The position numbers and the translations under genes were made by a program. From RUG11462 sp045539315 (lineage in GTDB: Bacteria > Bacillota > Clostridia > Oscillospirales > Acutalibacteraceae): 64,000 nt of DNA. Within the stretch, counting starts at the first letter, position 1. Every line of letters begins with the position of its first letter. The DNA lies in the NCBI GenBank assembly GCA_045539315.1, contig JAZQFC010000027.1, positions 53,050 through 117,049 of the forward strand, read 5' to 3'. Below, one piece after another: positions 53,775-62,579 of this stretch. A model generated the notes under the pieces. The model saw nothing but the letters and a program-made list of their open reading frames with translations, had not been told where the DNA came from and made no database searches.

Positions 53775-54570
53775 CTTGTTTTATTATAACCTTTGAAGGA
53801 CATTTTTGCGCGCAAACGCCACAAGATGTACATTTATCATAATCAATTTTTGCAATGTTATTTTCAAGAGTAATAGCGCCTGTTGGACATAGTTTTGCAC
53901 AGATACCGCAACCGATACACCCTGCTTTGCACATATCTTTTACAGTTTTGCCTTTTTCTTGAGAGAAACATTGAACAACATATTTTGATTCATAAGGGAC
54001 AAGTTCAATAAGATTATTAGGACAAGCGTCAACACACATTCCACACGCTCTGCACTGCTCTCTTAACACAAACGCTCTGCCATTTACAAATTTAATTGCA
54101 TCAAACTTACAAGCATTGGCGCAAGTACCAAGACCAAGACAACCATAAGCGCACGCTTTAGCGCCACGACCTGGGGCTACTGAAACTCTTGAACAGTCAA
54201 GCGCGCCATAATAATTATACTTAAACTCTGATTTATCACAAGTACCCATACATTTAACAACTGCTACTTTTCTAACAGTTTTTGAAGCAGTTACGCCTAA
54301 AATCTCTGCAATTTGTTCTGCAGCCGCATCGCCACCTACAGGACAAGCATTTACACTCGCCTCTCCTTGAGCGATTTTCTTGGCTAAATCATCACAACTT
54401 GCATAGCCACAACCACCACAGTTGTTGCCAGGCAAACACTCTCTAACATCTAACTCTTTTTGGTCAACTTCAACATGAAATGCTTTTTCTGAAAAGCCTA
54501 AAAACAAGCCGATAAACAGACCAATTGCCGCTATAACACAAGCAGATATAAGAATAAAAATATAATCCAT
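53767..54570 (-). CDS. rnfB: Rnf complex iron-sulfur subunit RnfB
   Basis: A 267-residue subunit of the Rnf ferredoxin:NAD+ oxidoreductase, which couples reduced ferredoxin to Na+ or H+ export. An N-terminal membrane helix (about 5-27) is followed by the Fe-S domain NNCGGCGYASCDD (about 48-60), further Cys pairs (CMGTC, CAYGCLGLGTC), and several CxxCxxCxxxCP ferredoxin motifs (CRACGMCVDACP, CIGCGICAKLCP, CTSCGVCAQKCP). Ferredoxin is thought to hand electrons to this subunit. Confidence 0.95.
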   Translation of the reverse strand: MDYIFILISACVIAAIGLFIGLFLGFSEKAFHVEVDQKELDVRECLPGNNCGGCGYASCDDLAKKIAQGEASVNACPVGGDAAAEQIAEILGVTASKTVRKVAVVKCMGTCDKSEFKYNYYGALDCSRVSVAPGRGAKACAYGCLGLGTCANACKFDAIKFVNGRAFVLREQCRACGMCVDACPNNLIELVPYESKYVVQCFSQEKGKTVKDMCKAGCIGCGICAKLCPTGAITLENNIAKIDYDKCTSCGVCAQKCPSKVIIKQDA

Positions 54571-54582
54571 AATTTTACCTCC

Positions 54583-55191
54583 TTATATCAAGCCTTGGAA
54601 TCCAAAGAATGCCATTGCCATCAAACCTGCGGTAATAAGTGTGATAGGCATACCTTTAAATGACTCAGGAACATCGTTAAATGCAATTTTCTCTCTGATA
54701 CCTGCCATAATTACAATTGCTACTGCAAAACCTACTGCGGTACCAAAACCGGTAAGCACACTCATTAAAATAGTGCTAACAGTTGAAAATTCGCCATTGT
54801 TAAAGTTTGTTACATTATTCAAAGCAACGCCGAGTACTGCGCAGTTTGTTGTGATGAGTGGCAAATAAACGCCAAGCGCTGTATAAAGCGGTGGCACTGC
54901 CTTTTTCAAGAACATCTCAACAAATTGAACAAGCGCCGCAATAATTACGATAAACGCAATTGTTTCCAAAAATTCTAGTCCAAGTGGGGCTAAAATAAAT
55001 GTATAAATAAGTGATGTTAAAAGTGATGCAACAGTAATTACAAATATTACTGCGCCACCCATACCTGAAGCAGTTTTAATTGATTTTGATACGCCCAAAA
55101 ACGGACAAAGACCTAAAAACTGCGATAAAACAACGTTATTAACAAAGGTGGTTGTGATTAAAGTAACAAAAATAGTTTGCAAAATTTCCAT
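54583..55191 (-). CDS. rnfA: Rnf complex membrane subunit RnfA
   Basis: A 202-residue integral membrane subunit with six helices. Typical sequence: FVNNVVLSQFLGLCPFLGVS (conserved Cys in the membrane), ALVQFVEMFLKKAVPPLYTALGVYLPLITTNCAVLG with the second conserved Cys. Together with RnfE it forms the half-membrane Fe-S site in the core of the complex. Its first codon adjoins the rnfE stop. Confidence 0.95.
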   Translation of the reverse strand: MEILQTIFVTLITTTFVNNVVLSQFLGLCPFLGVSKSIKTASGMGGAVIFVITVASLLTSLIYTFILAPLGLEFLETIAFIVIIAALVQFVEMFLKKAVPPLYTALGVYLPLITTNCAVLGVALNNVTNFNNGEFSTVSTILMSVLTGFGTAVGFAVAIVIMAGIREKIAFNDVPESFKGMPITLITAGLMAMAFFGFQGLI

Positions 55192-55997
55192 TAATCATTA
55201 CCCCCTTGCTCTGCCGCCTTTTTTTCTTCGGCTAATCGTTTTGCCTCTTGCGCCTTTTTGATTTTTTCTTGACGCTCTATTTCTTCTTTTTGTTTTTTAT
55301 CTGCGCTAATCAATTTATGATTAAAACAAGCCTCTTTGCCAAAGCAATTTGCACAATTGCTATGACAAGCCAATTTTTCAATATCAACATTTGTTGCAGA
55401 TGGCGCTTTGAATTTGTTTTGAAGCGCAGTTAAAACCGCTAAAACAAAGAATGCGCCAGGTGCTAAAACGAAAATTGAAATGTGGAATTTTTCAGGAATA
55501 AATTCATATCCAAAAATTGCGCCTGAACCTAAAATTTCTCTTACCGAGCCGATAATTGTAAGCGCGGCTGTAAAGCCAAGTCCCATACCAACGCCATCAA
55601 AAATTGATGGAATAACAGGGTTTTTAGACGCATACGCCTCTGCGCGACCAAGAATAATACAGTTTACAACGATAAGCGGAATAAATACGCCAAGCGATTT
55701 ATCAAGAGCAGGTACATAAGCCTTTAAAATCAATTGCACCATTGTTACAAAAGATGCAACAATTACGATAAACGCAGGCATTCTCACACCGTTTGGTATT
55801 ATCTTTCGAAGCGCCGAAATCATAAGGTTTGACATAACAAGAACTGCCGTTGTAGAAAGTCCCATACCAAAACCGTTAAACGCAGAAGTTGTAACTGCCA
55901 AAGTTGGACACATACCAAGCATAAGCACAAAGGTAGGGTTTTCTTTAATAAGGCCATTGTAAAGTCTTTCAAGTATTCTTTTCATAGTCTTACTCAC
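55191..55997 (-). CDS. rnfE: Rnf complex membrane subunit RnfE with Cys-rich tail
   Basis: A 268-residue paralogue of RnfA: NPTFVLMLGMCPTLAVTTS and GVFIPLIVVNCIILGRAEA carry the two membrane cysteines. After the last helix (about residue 205) there is a long cytosolic tail: CHSNCANCFGKEACFNH, then a highly charged Lys/Glu/Ala helix ending GGND. Ordinary RnfE proteins stop around 195-230 residues, so the tail is an addition, perhaps an extra metal or Fe-S site. It overlaps rnfG by 8 bases. Confidence 0.93.
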   Translation of the reverse strand: MSKTMKRILERLYNGLIKENPTFVLMLGMCPTLAVTTSAFNGFGMGLSTTAVLVMSNLMISALRKIIPNGVRMPAFIVIVASFVTMVQLILKAYVPALDKSLGVFIPLIVVNCIILGRAEAYASKNPVIPSIFDGVGMGLGFTAALTIIGSVREILGSGAIFGYEFIPEKFHISIFVLAPGAFFVLAVLTALQNKFKAPSATNVDIEKLACHSNCANCFGKEACFNHKLISADKKQKEEIERQEKIKKAQEAKRLAEEKKAAEQGGND

Positions 55998-56541
55998 CCT
56001 CCTTTAAATTCTCTTGATAATATTCAAGTGCAGCGCTAACGGCATTTTTAACGCCATTTGTTGAATAAGTTGCACCTGAAATAGCATCAATATCTGTATC
56101 AACTTTTTCAAGGACAACACCTTCAAATTGAGAAGTGAAATCATCTTCTTTAACTTTTGCGCCAAGACCAGGTGTTTCATTAGAAGCATCTAAAATAGAA
56201 ATACCGGTAACTGCGCCTTGCTTATCAACGCCGATAGCAATTTTAATATCTCCGCCATAGCCTTTTGAAGCGCTTGTCATAACAAAGCCTACTTCTTCAT
56301 CGCCTTTAAGCACTTTTGAAACTGCGCTGATAGCTGATTTATTTTCATCGCTATATTCTTTTAATTCTATTTCTTCAAACGCATCAGCGCCTTTAAAAAC
56401 TGTGCTGTATGCTTCTGCAGTTGCTTTCTTTTCAACCTGTGCAATAGGCTCTTTTGTAATCGAATATACAAAAGCCAAAGCAGTACCTGAAACCAAAGTT
56501 ATAAGAGTAAGAATAATTGCATTTTTAATAATATTTTTCAT
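55990..56541 (-). CDS. rnfG: Rnf complex flavoprotein subunit RnfG
   Basis: A 183-residue subunit: one N-terminal helix (about 7-28) and an extracytoplasmic FMN-binding domain. The flavinylation motif DAISGATYSTNGV (target Thr in SGAT) lies near residues 150-162, and GVDKQGAVTGISILDASNETPGLG is typical of the fold. FMN is probably attached by the ApbE encoded at the end of the operon. Its first base is shared with the last base of the rnfD stop codon. Confidence 0.94.
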   Translation of the reverse strand: MKNIIKNAIILTLITLVSGTALAFVYSITKEPIAQVEKKATAEAYSTVFKGADAFEEIELKEYSDENKSAISAVSKVLKGDEEVGFVMTSASKGYGGDIKIAIGVDKQGAVTGISILDASNETPGLGAKVKEDDFTSQFEGVVLEKVDTDIDAISGATYSTNGVKNAVSAALEYYQENLKEGE

Positions 56542-57542
56542 TATTCCTTACCCCCTTTTTTAATACCAAATGCTTTTGGCACTGTGTATTTTTCAATTAA
56601 TGGGGTAACCATATTACCAATAATAATTGAATATGAAACGCCTTCAACATTAGGACTTACGACACGAATAAGCACAGTCATAAAGCCTAATACAAGCGCG
56701 TATATTACTTTGCCGACAGGTGTGATAGGACAAGTTACATAGTCAGTTGCCATAAAGAATGCGCCGACTAACAAACCACCGCCACAAACTTGGGTTACAA
56801 GGTAGTCAACTGTTAATTTGTCTGCCTCACCGTTAATCAACTGAATAACTACGAAAAACACAACCGCTGAACCGATATAAATAAGCGGAATTTTAACATC
56901 AATAACTTTTCTAATAACCATATACAAAGCGCCAATTAGCACTGCAATGGTACTTGCCTCACCAATACAACCTGAATGGGTATTGAAAACCATTTCAAAC
57001 CAACTCAAAGTTTCGCCTGATTTTAACATACCCATAGGAGTTGCAGTTGAAACTGCATCTGCTACCGGGAAGAAATGATTTACTGTAGATGGAAAGTCAG
57101 TCATAATTCCTGCAAATGAGATAAGCAAGAAGCATCTTGCAGCAAGTGCAGGGTTCATAAAGTTTTGACCAAGACCGCCAAAAAGTTGTTTAACAATAAC
57201 AATTGCGAAAACGCCACCTACAACAGGCACCCAGAAAGGCACTGTTGATGGCAAGTTTACTGCTAAAATAAGACCTGTTACAACTGCAGATAAATCGCCA
57301 ATTGAAGTTTTTTGTCTTGAAAATTTAACATTAGGCTTTCTCATTAATTTTTGATATATGTATTCTGATAAAACACAGGTAATTACAGATAACAAAATTA
57401 TAACTAAAGCACGAATTCCAAATGTATAAACACCGGCGCCAAGTGGGAACAAAAGCGCTATACATACATCACGCATAATGCTACTTGTTGTGTCTTTTTG
57501 CTTTACGTGAGGTGCTACGCTGACATTTATATTTTTAAGCAT
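56541..57542 (-). CDS. rnfD: Rnf complex membrane flavoprotein subunit RnfD
   Basis: A 333-residue membrane protein with about nine to ten helices. The covalent FMN site is visible as ADAVSTATPMGMLK (target Thr in STAT), with GLGQNFMNPALAARCFLL and GGGLLVGAFFMATDYVTCPIT as other family blocks. It lies 14 bases after rnfC. It is thought to carry electrons across the membrane and may take part in ion movement. Confidence 0.95.
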   Translation of the reverse strand: MLKNINVSVAPHVKQKDTTSSIMRDVCIALLFPLGAGVYTFGIRALVIILLSVITCVLSEYIYQKLMRKPNVKFSRQKTSIGDLSAVVTGLILAVNLPSTVPFWVPVVGGVFAIVIVKQLFGGLGQNFMNPALAARCFLLISFAGIMTDFPSTVNHFFPVADAVSTATPMGMLKSGETLSWFEMVFNTHSGCIGEASTIAVLIGALYMVIRKVIDVKIPLIYIGSAVVFFVVIQLINGEADKLTVDYLVTQVCGGGLLVGAFFMATDYVTCPITPVGKVIYALVLGFMTVLIRVVSPNVEGVSYSIIIGNMVTPLIEKYTVPKAFGIKKGGKE

Positions 57543-57556
57543 TTTTTATTCCCTCC

Positions 57557-58879
57557 TTAACCATTTTTCTTTCTTTTTGCAATAACTTTGCGTTTTGCAA
57601 ACTTAAAACTTTGTGTTAATGGTCGTTTTGCAGGGCAAACATATGAACAAGAGCCACATTCAATACATTCCATACCATAAAGTTTTTCAAATTCTTCATA
57701 CTGCTCATTATCCGAAGCCGCCATAAGCATTTGTGGAACAAGTCTTTGAGGGCAAGCAGACAAGCATCTGCCACAATGAATACAGTTTGACGGATTAACC
57801 TTTGCAACATCATCTTTAGTGAACGCTAAAACTGATGAAGATGTTTTTGTAACAGGGAAATCCATACTAAACAAAGCAGTACCCATCATAGGGCCACCTG
57901 AAACTACCTTTTCAGGCTCACAATTAAAGCCACCAAAAGCGTCCATCAACTCGCCGTGATTTGTACCAATGCTAACGAGCAAATTGCAAGGCTCTGTTAC
58001 CGCATCACCTGTGATAGTCATTACCCTTTTGATAAGAGGAATGTTTTTCGCAACTGCCTCATAAATAGCAATTGTTGAAGCGGCATTTACCACAACGCAA
58101 CCTACATCTGCAGGAAGCATTTTTGAATTAATTTCTCTATTAGTTATAGCCTTAATAAGCGAACGCTCGCCACCTTGAGGATATTTTGTTTTAAGAAGCA
58201 TAGGCACAATTCTATCATTTTTATTAACTGATAAAAGTTTTTCATATGCATCTATTTTATTATCTTCAATACCGATAACGCATTTCGCTTTATCAAAAAT
58301 ATGAAGTATAACCTCGCAACCTTTGATAAGATTTTCAGGTTGCTCCATCATCAAACGATAGTCAGATGTAAGGAATGGCTCACACTCTGCCGCGTTAATG
58401 ATAATGTGGTCAATTTTTTCAGGCTCTTTTGGTAAAAGTTTCACATAAGTTGGGAAACCTGCGCCACCAAGACCAACAATGCCGGCATACTTAACTTTAT
58501 CAATAATTTCTTCATTAGACGAAGTGGTATAATCAATTTCTTTGCCGAAATCATCAACAGTAGTAAACTTGCCATCATTTTCAATAATGATACTTTCACA
58601 AGTTTCACCTGTCATAGAGTGAACAGGCTTGATGTCTTTTACTTTACCCGAAACACTTGAAAAAATGTTTGACGAAATAAAGCCAACACCTTCTGCTATC
58701 ATCTGCCCTACCTTAATATACTCGCCTACTTCAACAATAGGTTTTGCAGGGGCGCCGATATGTTGAGAAACAGGATAAGTAGCATCACCTTTTATAACAA
58801 GTTCTGTTATCGGAATGTCTTTTGAGAAGTGTTTATTACCCTTTGGATGAACACCTCGTTTAAAAGTTCTAATTTTCAT
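57557..58879 (-). CDS. rnfC: Rnf complex NADH-side subunit RnfC
   Basis: A 440-residue peripheral cytosolic subunit that leads the operon and passes electrons to NAD+ through FMN. Seen: GVHPKGNKHFSKDIPI at the start, GLGGAGFPTYVKL (nucleotide or FMN-binding glycine loop near 140), NAAECEPFLTSD, GGPMMGTALF, and two 4Fe-4S motifs CIHCGRCLSACP and CIECGSCSYVCP near the C-terminus. The short form lacks the long repeat tail of proteobacterial RnfC. The ATG at 58879 is used; its ribosome site is weak (AGAGAG). Confidence 0.95.
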   Translation of the reverse strand: MKIRTFKRGVHPKGNKHFSKDIPITELVIKGDATYPVSQHIGAPAKPIVEVGEYIKVGQMIAEGVGFISSNIFSSVSGKVKDIKPVHSMTGETCESIIIENDGKFTTVDDFGKEIDYTTSSNEEIIDKVKYAGIVGLGGAGFPTYVKLLPKEPEKIDHIIINAAECEPFLTSDYRLMMEQPENLIKGCEVILHIFDKAKCVIGIEDNKIDAYEKLLSVNKNDRIVPMLLKTKYPQGGERSLIKAITNREINSKMLPADVGCVVVNAASTIAIYEAVAKNIPLIKRVMTITGDAVTEPCNLLVSIGTNHGELMDAFGGFNCEPEKVVSGGPMMGTALFSMDFPVTKTSSSVLAFTKDDVAKVNPSNCIHCGRCLSACPQRLVPQMLMAASDNEQYEEFEKLYGMECIECGSCSYVCPAKRPLTQSFKFAKRKVIAKRKKNG

Positions 58880-58919
58880 TTTATGCTCTCTTCTCTCTTT
58901 CAAATTAACAATTATGTTA

Positions 58920-58947
58920 ATTATAACATAAAATCGTCAAAATTCAA
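58920..58947 (-). promoter_or_regulatory. Predicted promoter of the rnf operon
   Basis: Minus strand: TTGAAT, a 16-base spacer, TATAAT, 40 bases before the rnfC start. Confidence 0.55.
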
Positions 58948-58971
58948 AGGTATTTTTATGGAAAAATATCA

Positions 58972-59007
58972 AAAAAGCAGAACTTTTTTTAGAAAGTTCT
59001 GCTTTTT
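58972..59007 (-). terminator. Terminator overlapping the end of the SbcC-like gene
   Basis: Stem AAAAAGCAGAACTTT / AAAGTTCTGCTTTTT. On the minus strand the last codons form the first arm and the TAA stop lies in the loop; T's follow. Confidence 0.88.
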
Positions 59008-60917
59008 GTACAAGTTAAATATATAATTTGAGTGTTTTCGCTCATTTTCTTGGCTTTTTCTGACATAATTGCAAAAATTTTATCATCTAAATGAACAAAT
59101 GTGTCATCTAAAATTATAAAACTCTTTTCATTTTCAAAAAGCGACTCAACAAGGCTTAATCGAAGCGCAATTTCGATTATCGCTTTTGTGCCTGTTGAAA
59201 AGGATTCAAAATCTCTTGAAAGCCCTGTTTCACGAATTGATACATCTAAATCATTTGAAAGCATTATATCATCTATTCTGCCATCTGATAAAAACTCAAT
59301 AGTCTTTTTAAATTCTTGCTCAATTTTATATTTGTATTTGGTTGATAAATTTTCTTTTGCTTTTGACAAAATTTCCATACCTTTGTTGATGGCATTGTAA
59401 TTCTGCACCGCAAGATTATACTCATTTACTGCTATTTCGAGATTATATTCAATGTCAGACAACTCATTTGAAATGTTTTCAAGTCTTTCAATTTCTGCAG
59501 ATATTTTTAAAATTTCTGCAGAAGTTTCATCAAAAACTGAAGTTAATGATTTTTCAGAAGTCTTTAACTCCTCGGTATCAAGTTTTGGCATATTTTCACT
59601 TGCAGTTTCAAGTTTTTCTTCTTCATAATATTGTTTAGCAAGATTTTCTGCTTCAACAAGATTTTTAGAAATAATATTGTATTCTAACAAATCACTACGC
59701 AAAACAGATACAGTTTCAGAATAATCTTCGTTATACTCAATATTAAACTTTGATAAATTTTCGTCAAGTTTTTCTAAACATTCATTTAAATTTTGCTCGG
59801 CTTTTAATTCGCTTTTTTTCTTTTTTTGTTTTAAAACAAGGTCAACACTAAAATTCAAAACGCATAGAAAAATAGCAATTGTAATTAAAATCAATTTCAA
59901 ATCAAATACAACAGCTAAAACTAAAAGCAAAGCTGCAATTAAATAAACAATAATGCTGATAATAACGTTGTTTGACTTGGATTTAGAACTGTTATCGGCT
60001 AAATTTTGTTTAGCGACAGCAACATTTTCAAAACTTTTTTCAATATTTAAAATATCCGCTTCAGTTGGCATTTCACCATACTTTTGCTCTATTTTTTCTT
60101 TTTTTGTCTTTTCACTTTCAACATTCTGGCAAAGCGAATTATAATGCTTTTGCTTTTCTTTGATAACATCAAAAGATGAATTTTTAGAAATCGCTTCTCT
60201 TACCTTTTTAAGTTCAGTTTCTGCCATTTCTTTTTTTGAATTTAAGCGAGCAAGTTTTTCTAATAAACCATCTGTTTGCTCTTTTGCGCCGAGCGATTTT
60301 TCCCTTTTGAATTTAAGTTCGGTTATCTCTCTTTTTTTATCAAAAACAATACCGCGACTACCTGTTGTTGCATACTGTCTTGAACGTTTTAAAAGAGCGG
60401 AATATGCAGTTTCATAATCGCTTAAATCATCGGTATTATCAACAAGCCCTGAAAGGCGAGAAGAAACAGACATAGGCATTTTATCGCTGGTTAAACTGCT
60501 ATCGATAAACACACTTCTCTCAAAACCTTTTACATCTATCATAAAAAGTTGTTCGCCGATATTTTCAGAAAATTCATCTGTGATTTTACCTGTTTTAATG
60601 TCATAAACAGTGCAAGTATCGGTTGAACTGCGCGCGCCAAAAGTACGCTCAATTCTAAATTCACCCTTATCGCAAGAAAACTCTAAATTTCCACCAAACA
60701 CGCCACCTTGCCAAGGCAAAAATTTTGCTCGTTCATTCTCATTTAAATCTTTACTTCGCGAAGAAGAAAGGCCATAAAACATTGCTTTAATAAAAGCGCA
60801 AAGAGTTGATTTACCAAAGCCGTTTTCTTCGCAAATAACAGTTAAATCTTTGCTAAAATCTAAAGAATAGTCGCTTAATTTTCCGAAGTTGTTAATATAA
60901 AGTTTATTTATTCTCAT
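58989..60917 (-). CDS. SbcC/RecN-like AAA ATPase (YhaN-like)
   Basis: A 642-residue ATPase. The N-terminal Walker A is GFGKSTL (about residues 34-40) after FGKLSDYSLDFSKDLTVI, as in RecF/SbcC proteins. The body is coiled coil broken near residues 310-350 by two hydrophobic segments (VIISIIVYLIAALLLVLAVV), so it is probably membrane-tethered, as in YhaN. The C-terminus has the signature FSTGTKAIIEIALRLSLVES and Walker B SFIILDDTFVHLDD. It pairs with the phosphoesterase just upstream (4-base overlap), like SbcD-SbcC. Probable DNA-end processing role. Confidence 0.85.
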   Translation of the reverse strand: MRINKLYINNFGKLSDYSLDFSKDLTVICEENGFGKSTLCAFIKAMFYGLSSSRSKDLNENERAKFLPWQGGVFGGNLEFSCDKGEFRIERTFGARSSTDTCTVYDIKTGKITDEFSENIGEQLFMIDVKGFERSVFIDSSLTSDKMPMSVSSRLSGLVDNTDDLSDYETAYSALLKRSRQYATTGSRGIVFDKKREITELKFKREKSLGAKEQTDGLLEKLARLNSKKEMAETELKKVREAISKNSSFDVIKEKQKHYNSLCQNVESEKTKKEKIEQKYGEMPTEADILNIEKSFENVAVAKQNLADNSSKSKSNNVIISIIVYLIAALLLVLAVVFDLKLILITIAIFLCVLNFSVDLVLKQKKKKSELKAEQNLNECLEKLDENLSKFNIEYNEDYSETVSVLRSDLLEYNIISKNLVEAENLAKQYYEEEKLETASENMPKLDTEELKTSEKSLTSVFDETSAEILKISAEIERLENISNELSDIEYNLEIAVNEYNLAVQNYNAINKGMEILSKAKENLSTKYKYKIEQEFKKTIEFLSDGRIDDIMLSNDLDVSIRETGLSRDFESFSTGTKAIIEIALRLSLVESLFENEKSFIILDDTFVHLDDKIFAIMSEKAKKMSENTQIIYLTCTKSRTF

Positions 60918-61960
60918 ATCTTCAAATCCTCCGAATTAAGCGCTGACATAACTGCAGAAATCGCCTTTTGACGAAGCGTTTCATCCAACTCCTCGGTTGA
61001 AATTAAACGCATAAACTCGCCTTTTAGCGAAATATCATTTTTATAACTCTCATAGTCATAAAATACAGTTGTTTCATTTTTCAAGTTAAAGCAGAAAAAC
61101 TTATCTTTAAAACTTGTTTTGATAAGTTGCTCATCTAACTCATCTTCATCTACGCTACCTTCTAGCACAACTCTCACTAAATTTGTTTTGGCAATATCAC
61201 TTGTTAATTCTTTTATTTTATCAATAATTGCATTGGTAGAATTCAATTCAGAAACATCAACTTTAAACTCATAAATAACTCTTGTTGACATAGGTACGAA
61301 TTCATCGGTGCCAATATCAGTATCAATTACGAAAAAGCCTTTTTCGCCACACTCATCAAAGCCTCTGCCATCTAAACAACCGCAATATCTGTATTTTGCT
61401 CTGTCATCTAACTTGCCTTCACCGCTTTTGTGAATATGACCAAGCGCTAAATAGTCGATATTTTTATTTTGCAAAAGTTTTGGGTTTATGTAAAACTCAT
61501 CAGAAGAATTGCCTAGTGTACCATGCATTACTGCAATGTTATAATTATCTTTTTCAAAATTTATTTTCAAATAATTTTCATCTTCAAGCCCAATTGTGCC
61601 AATAGATACATTTTCATAATCAAATCTATTAAAGCCATTATCAACTTGTTTTAGATTTGAAGGCAACTCTGACGAAAACTCTATTTTATCATCGTGGTTG
61701 CCTTGAATATAAATAAAATCTATATTTTCGGCGCTTGAAATCTTTTCAAAAATAAACTTTTCAGTTGATTTTAACACCTTGTTAGAATCAAATAAATCGC
61801 CTGCGATAATAACAACTTTTACACCTGTCTCTTTTGCATAATCTACAACTTTGCCAAAACTAACAAGTATTTCAGATTTTCTTTGTTTTGCTTTTTCAAT
61901 AGACAAATGGCTATTTAATTTTGAATCTAAATGGACATCTGCTAAATGAATAATTTTCAT
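60914..61960 (-). CDS. SbcD/Mre11-like DNA phosphoesterase (YhaO-like)
   Basis: A 348-residue calcineurin-like metallophosphoesterase. The metal ligands are in order: IIHLADVHLDS (DxH), VVIIAGDLFDSN (GDxxD), IYIQGNHDDK (GNHD), VMHGTLG and LALGHIHKSG (GHxH). The C-terminal part is a cap-like domain typical of DNA-repair members such as YhaO. It is co-translated with the SbcC-like ATPase, suggesting a two-part nuclease. It lies 2 bases after the deacetylase gene. Confidence 0.87.
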   Translation of the reverse strand: MKIIHLADVHLDSKLNSHLSIEKAKQRKSEILVSFGKVVDYAKETGVKVVIIAGDLFDSNKVLKSTEKFIFEKISSAENIDFIYIQGNHDDKIEFSSELPSNLKQVDNGFNRFDYENVSIGTIGLEDENYLKINFEKDNYNIAVMHGTLGNSSDEFYINPKLLQNKNIDYLALGHIHKSGEGKLDDRAKYRYCGCLDGRGFDECGEKGFFVIDTDIGTDEFVPMSTRVIYEFKVDVSELNSTNAIIDKIKELTSDIAKTNLVRVVLEGSVDEDELDEQLIKTSFKDKFFCFNLKNETTVFYDYESYKNDISLKGEFMRLISTEELDETLRQKAISAVMSALNSEDLKI

Positions 61961-61962
61961 AA

Positions 61963-62577
61963 CTACTCCTTAACGTTAGAATATATAGTTCCTCGTTTTT
62001 TCTCTGTGCCAAAAATTTCAAACAATTTTGAAACTGTTACAAATTCATAACCCTCACTAATAAGTGTTGGTATTATTTCATCAAGTGCTTCGGCAGTTTT
62101 CATATTATAAGCAGAATCATGAAGCAAAATTATGCCACCATCTTTAGCATTTTCAATAACACCTTCTGCAGTTTGTTGCGAAGTTACATTTTTGTCCCAG
62201 TCATTAGGACAATGACCACAAATAAATGTATGGTCAATAATCTCGTGCATTAAATCGTTCACGTCGATAAAAGGCGGACGAAAAAATAATGGTTTTTTGC
62301 CTGTGTATTTTTCAACCAAATCATCAGTTTTCTTAATTTCATCTAAAATTTCTTCTCTTGAAATTTTATCCATATGTAAATGATTTTGCGAATGATTTTC
62401 AATTTCACAGCCCATATCAAACGCTTGTTTCATAACTGCCGCAGTTTCGTCTGTTATATGCATGCCATTTACAAAAAATGTTGCAGTAATATTATACTTT
62501 TTAACCCTTTCTAAAACAGCAGGGGTTACAACGGTATTAGGACCGTCATCAAAAGTTAAAGCAATATATTTTTTCAT
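61963..62577 (-). CDS. Polysaccharide deacetylase family protein
   Basis: A 204-residue NodB-type (CE4) deacetylase. Motif 1 TFDDGP (about 7-12, with the metal and catalytic Asp pair), motif 2 ENHSQNHLHM (HxxxH metal ligands), motif 3 RPPF, and later NDWD and LLHDS are present. No signal peptide is visible, so it may be cytosolic or export may use another route. Likely substrates are N-acetylated sugars of peptidoglycan or related polymers. It lies 2 bases after trmB. Confidence 0.88.
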   Translation of the reverse strand: MKKYIALTFDDGPNTVVTPAVLERVKKYNITATFFVNGMHITDETAAVMKQAFDMGCEIENHSQNHLHMDKISREEILDEIKKTDDLVEKYTGKKPLFFRPPFIDVNDLMHEIIDHTFICGHCPNDWDKNVTSQQTAEGVIENAKDGGIILLHDSAYNMKTAEALDEIIPTLISEGYEFVTVSKLFEIFGTEKKRGTIYSNVKE

Positions 62578-62579
62578 TT

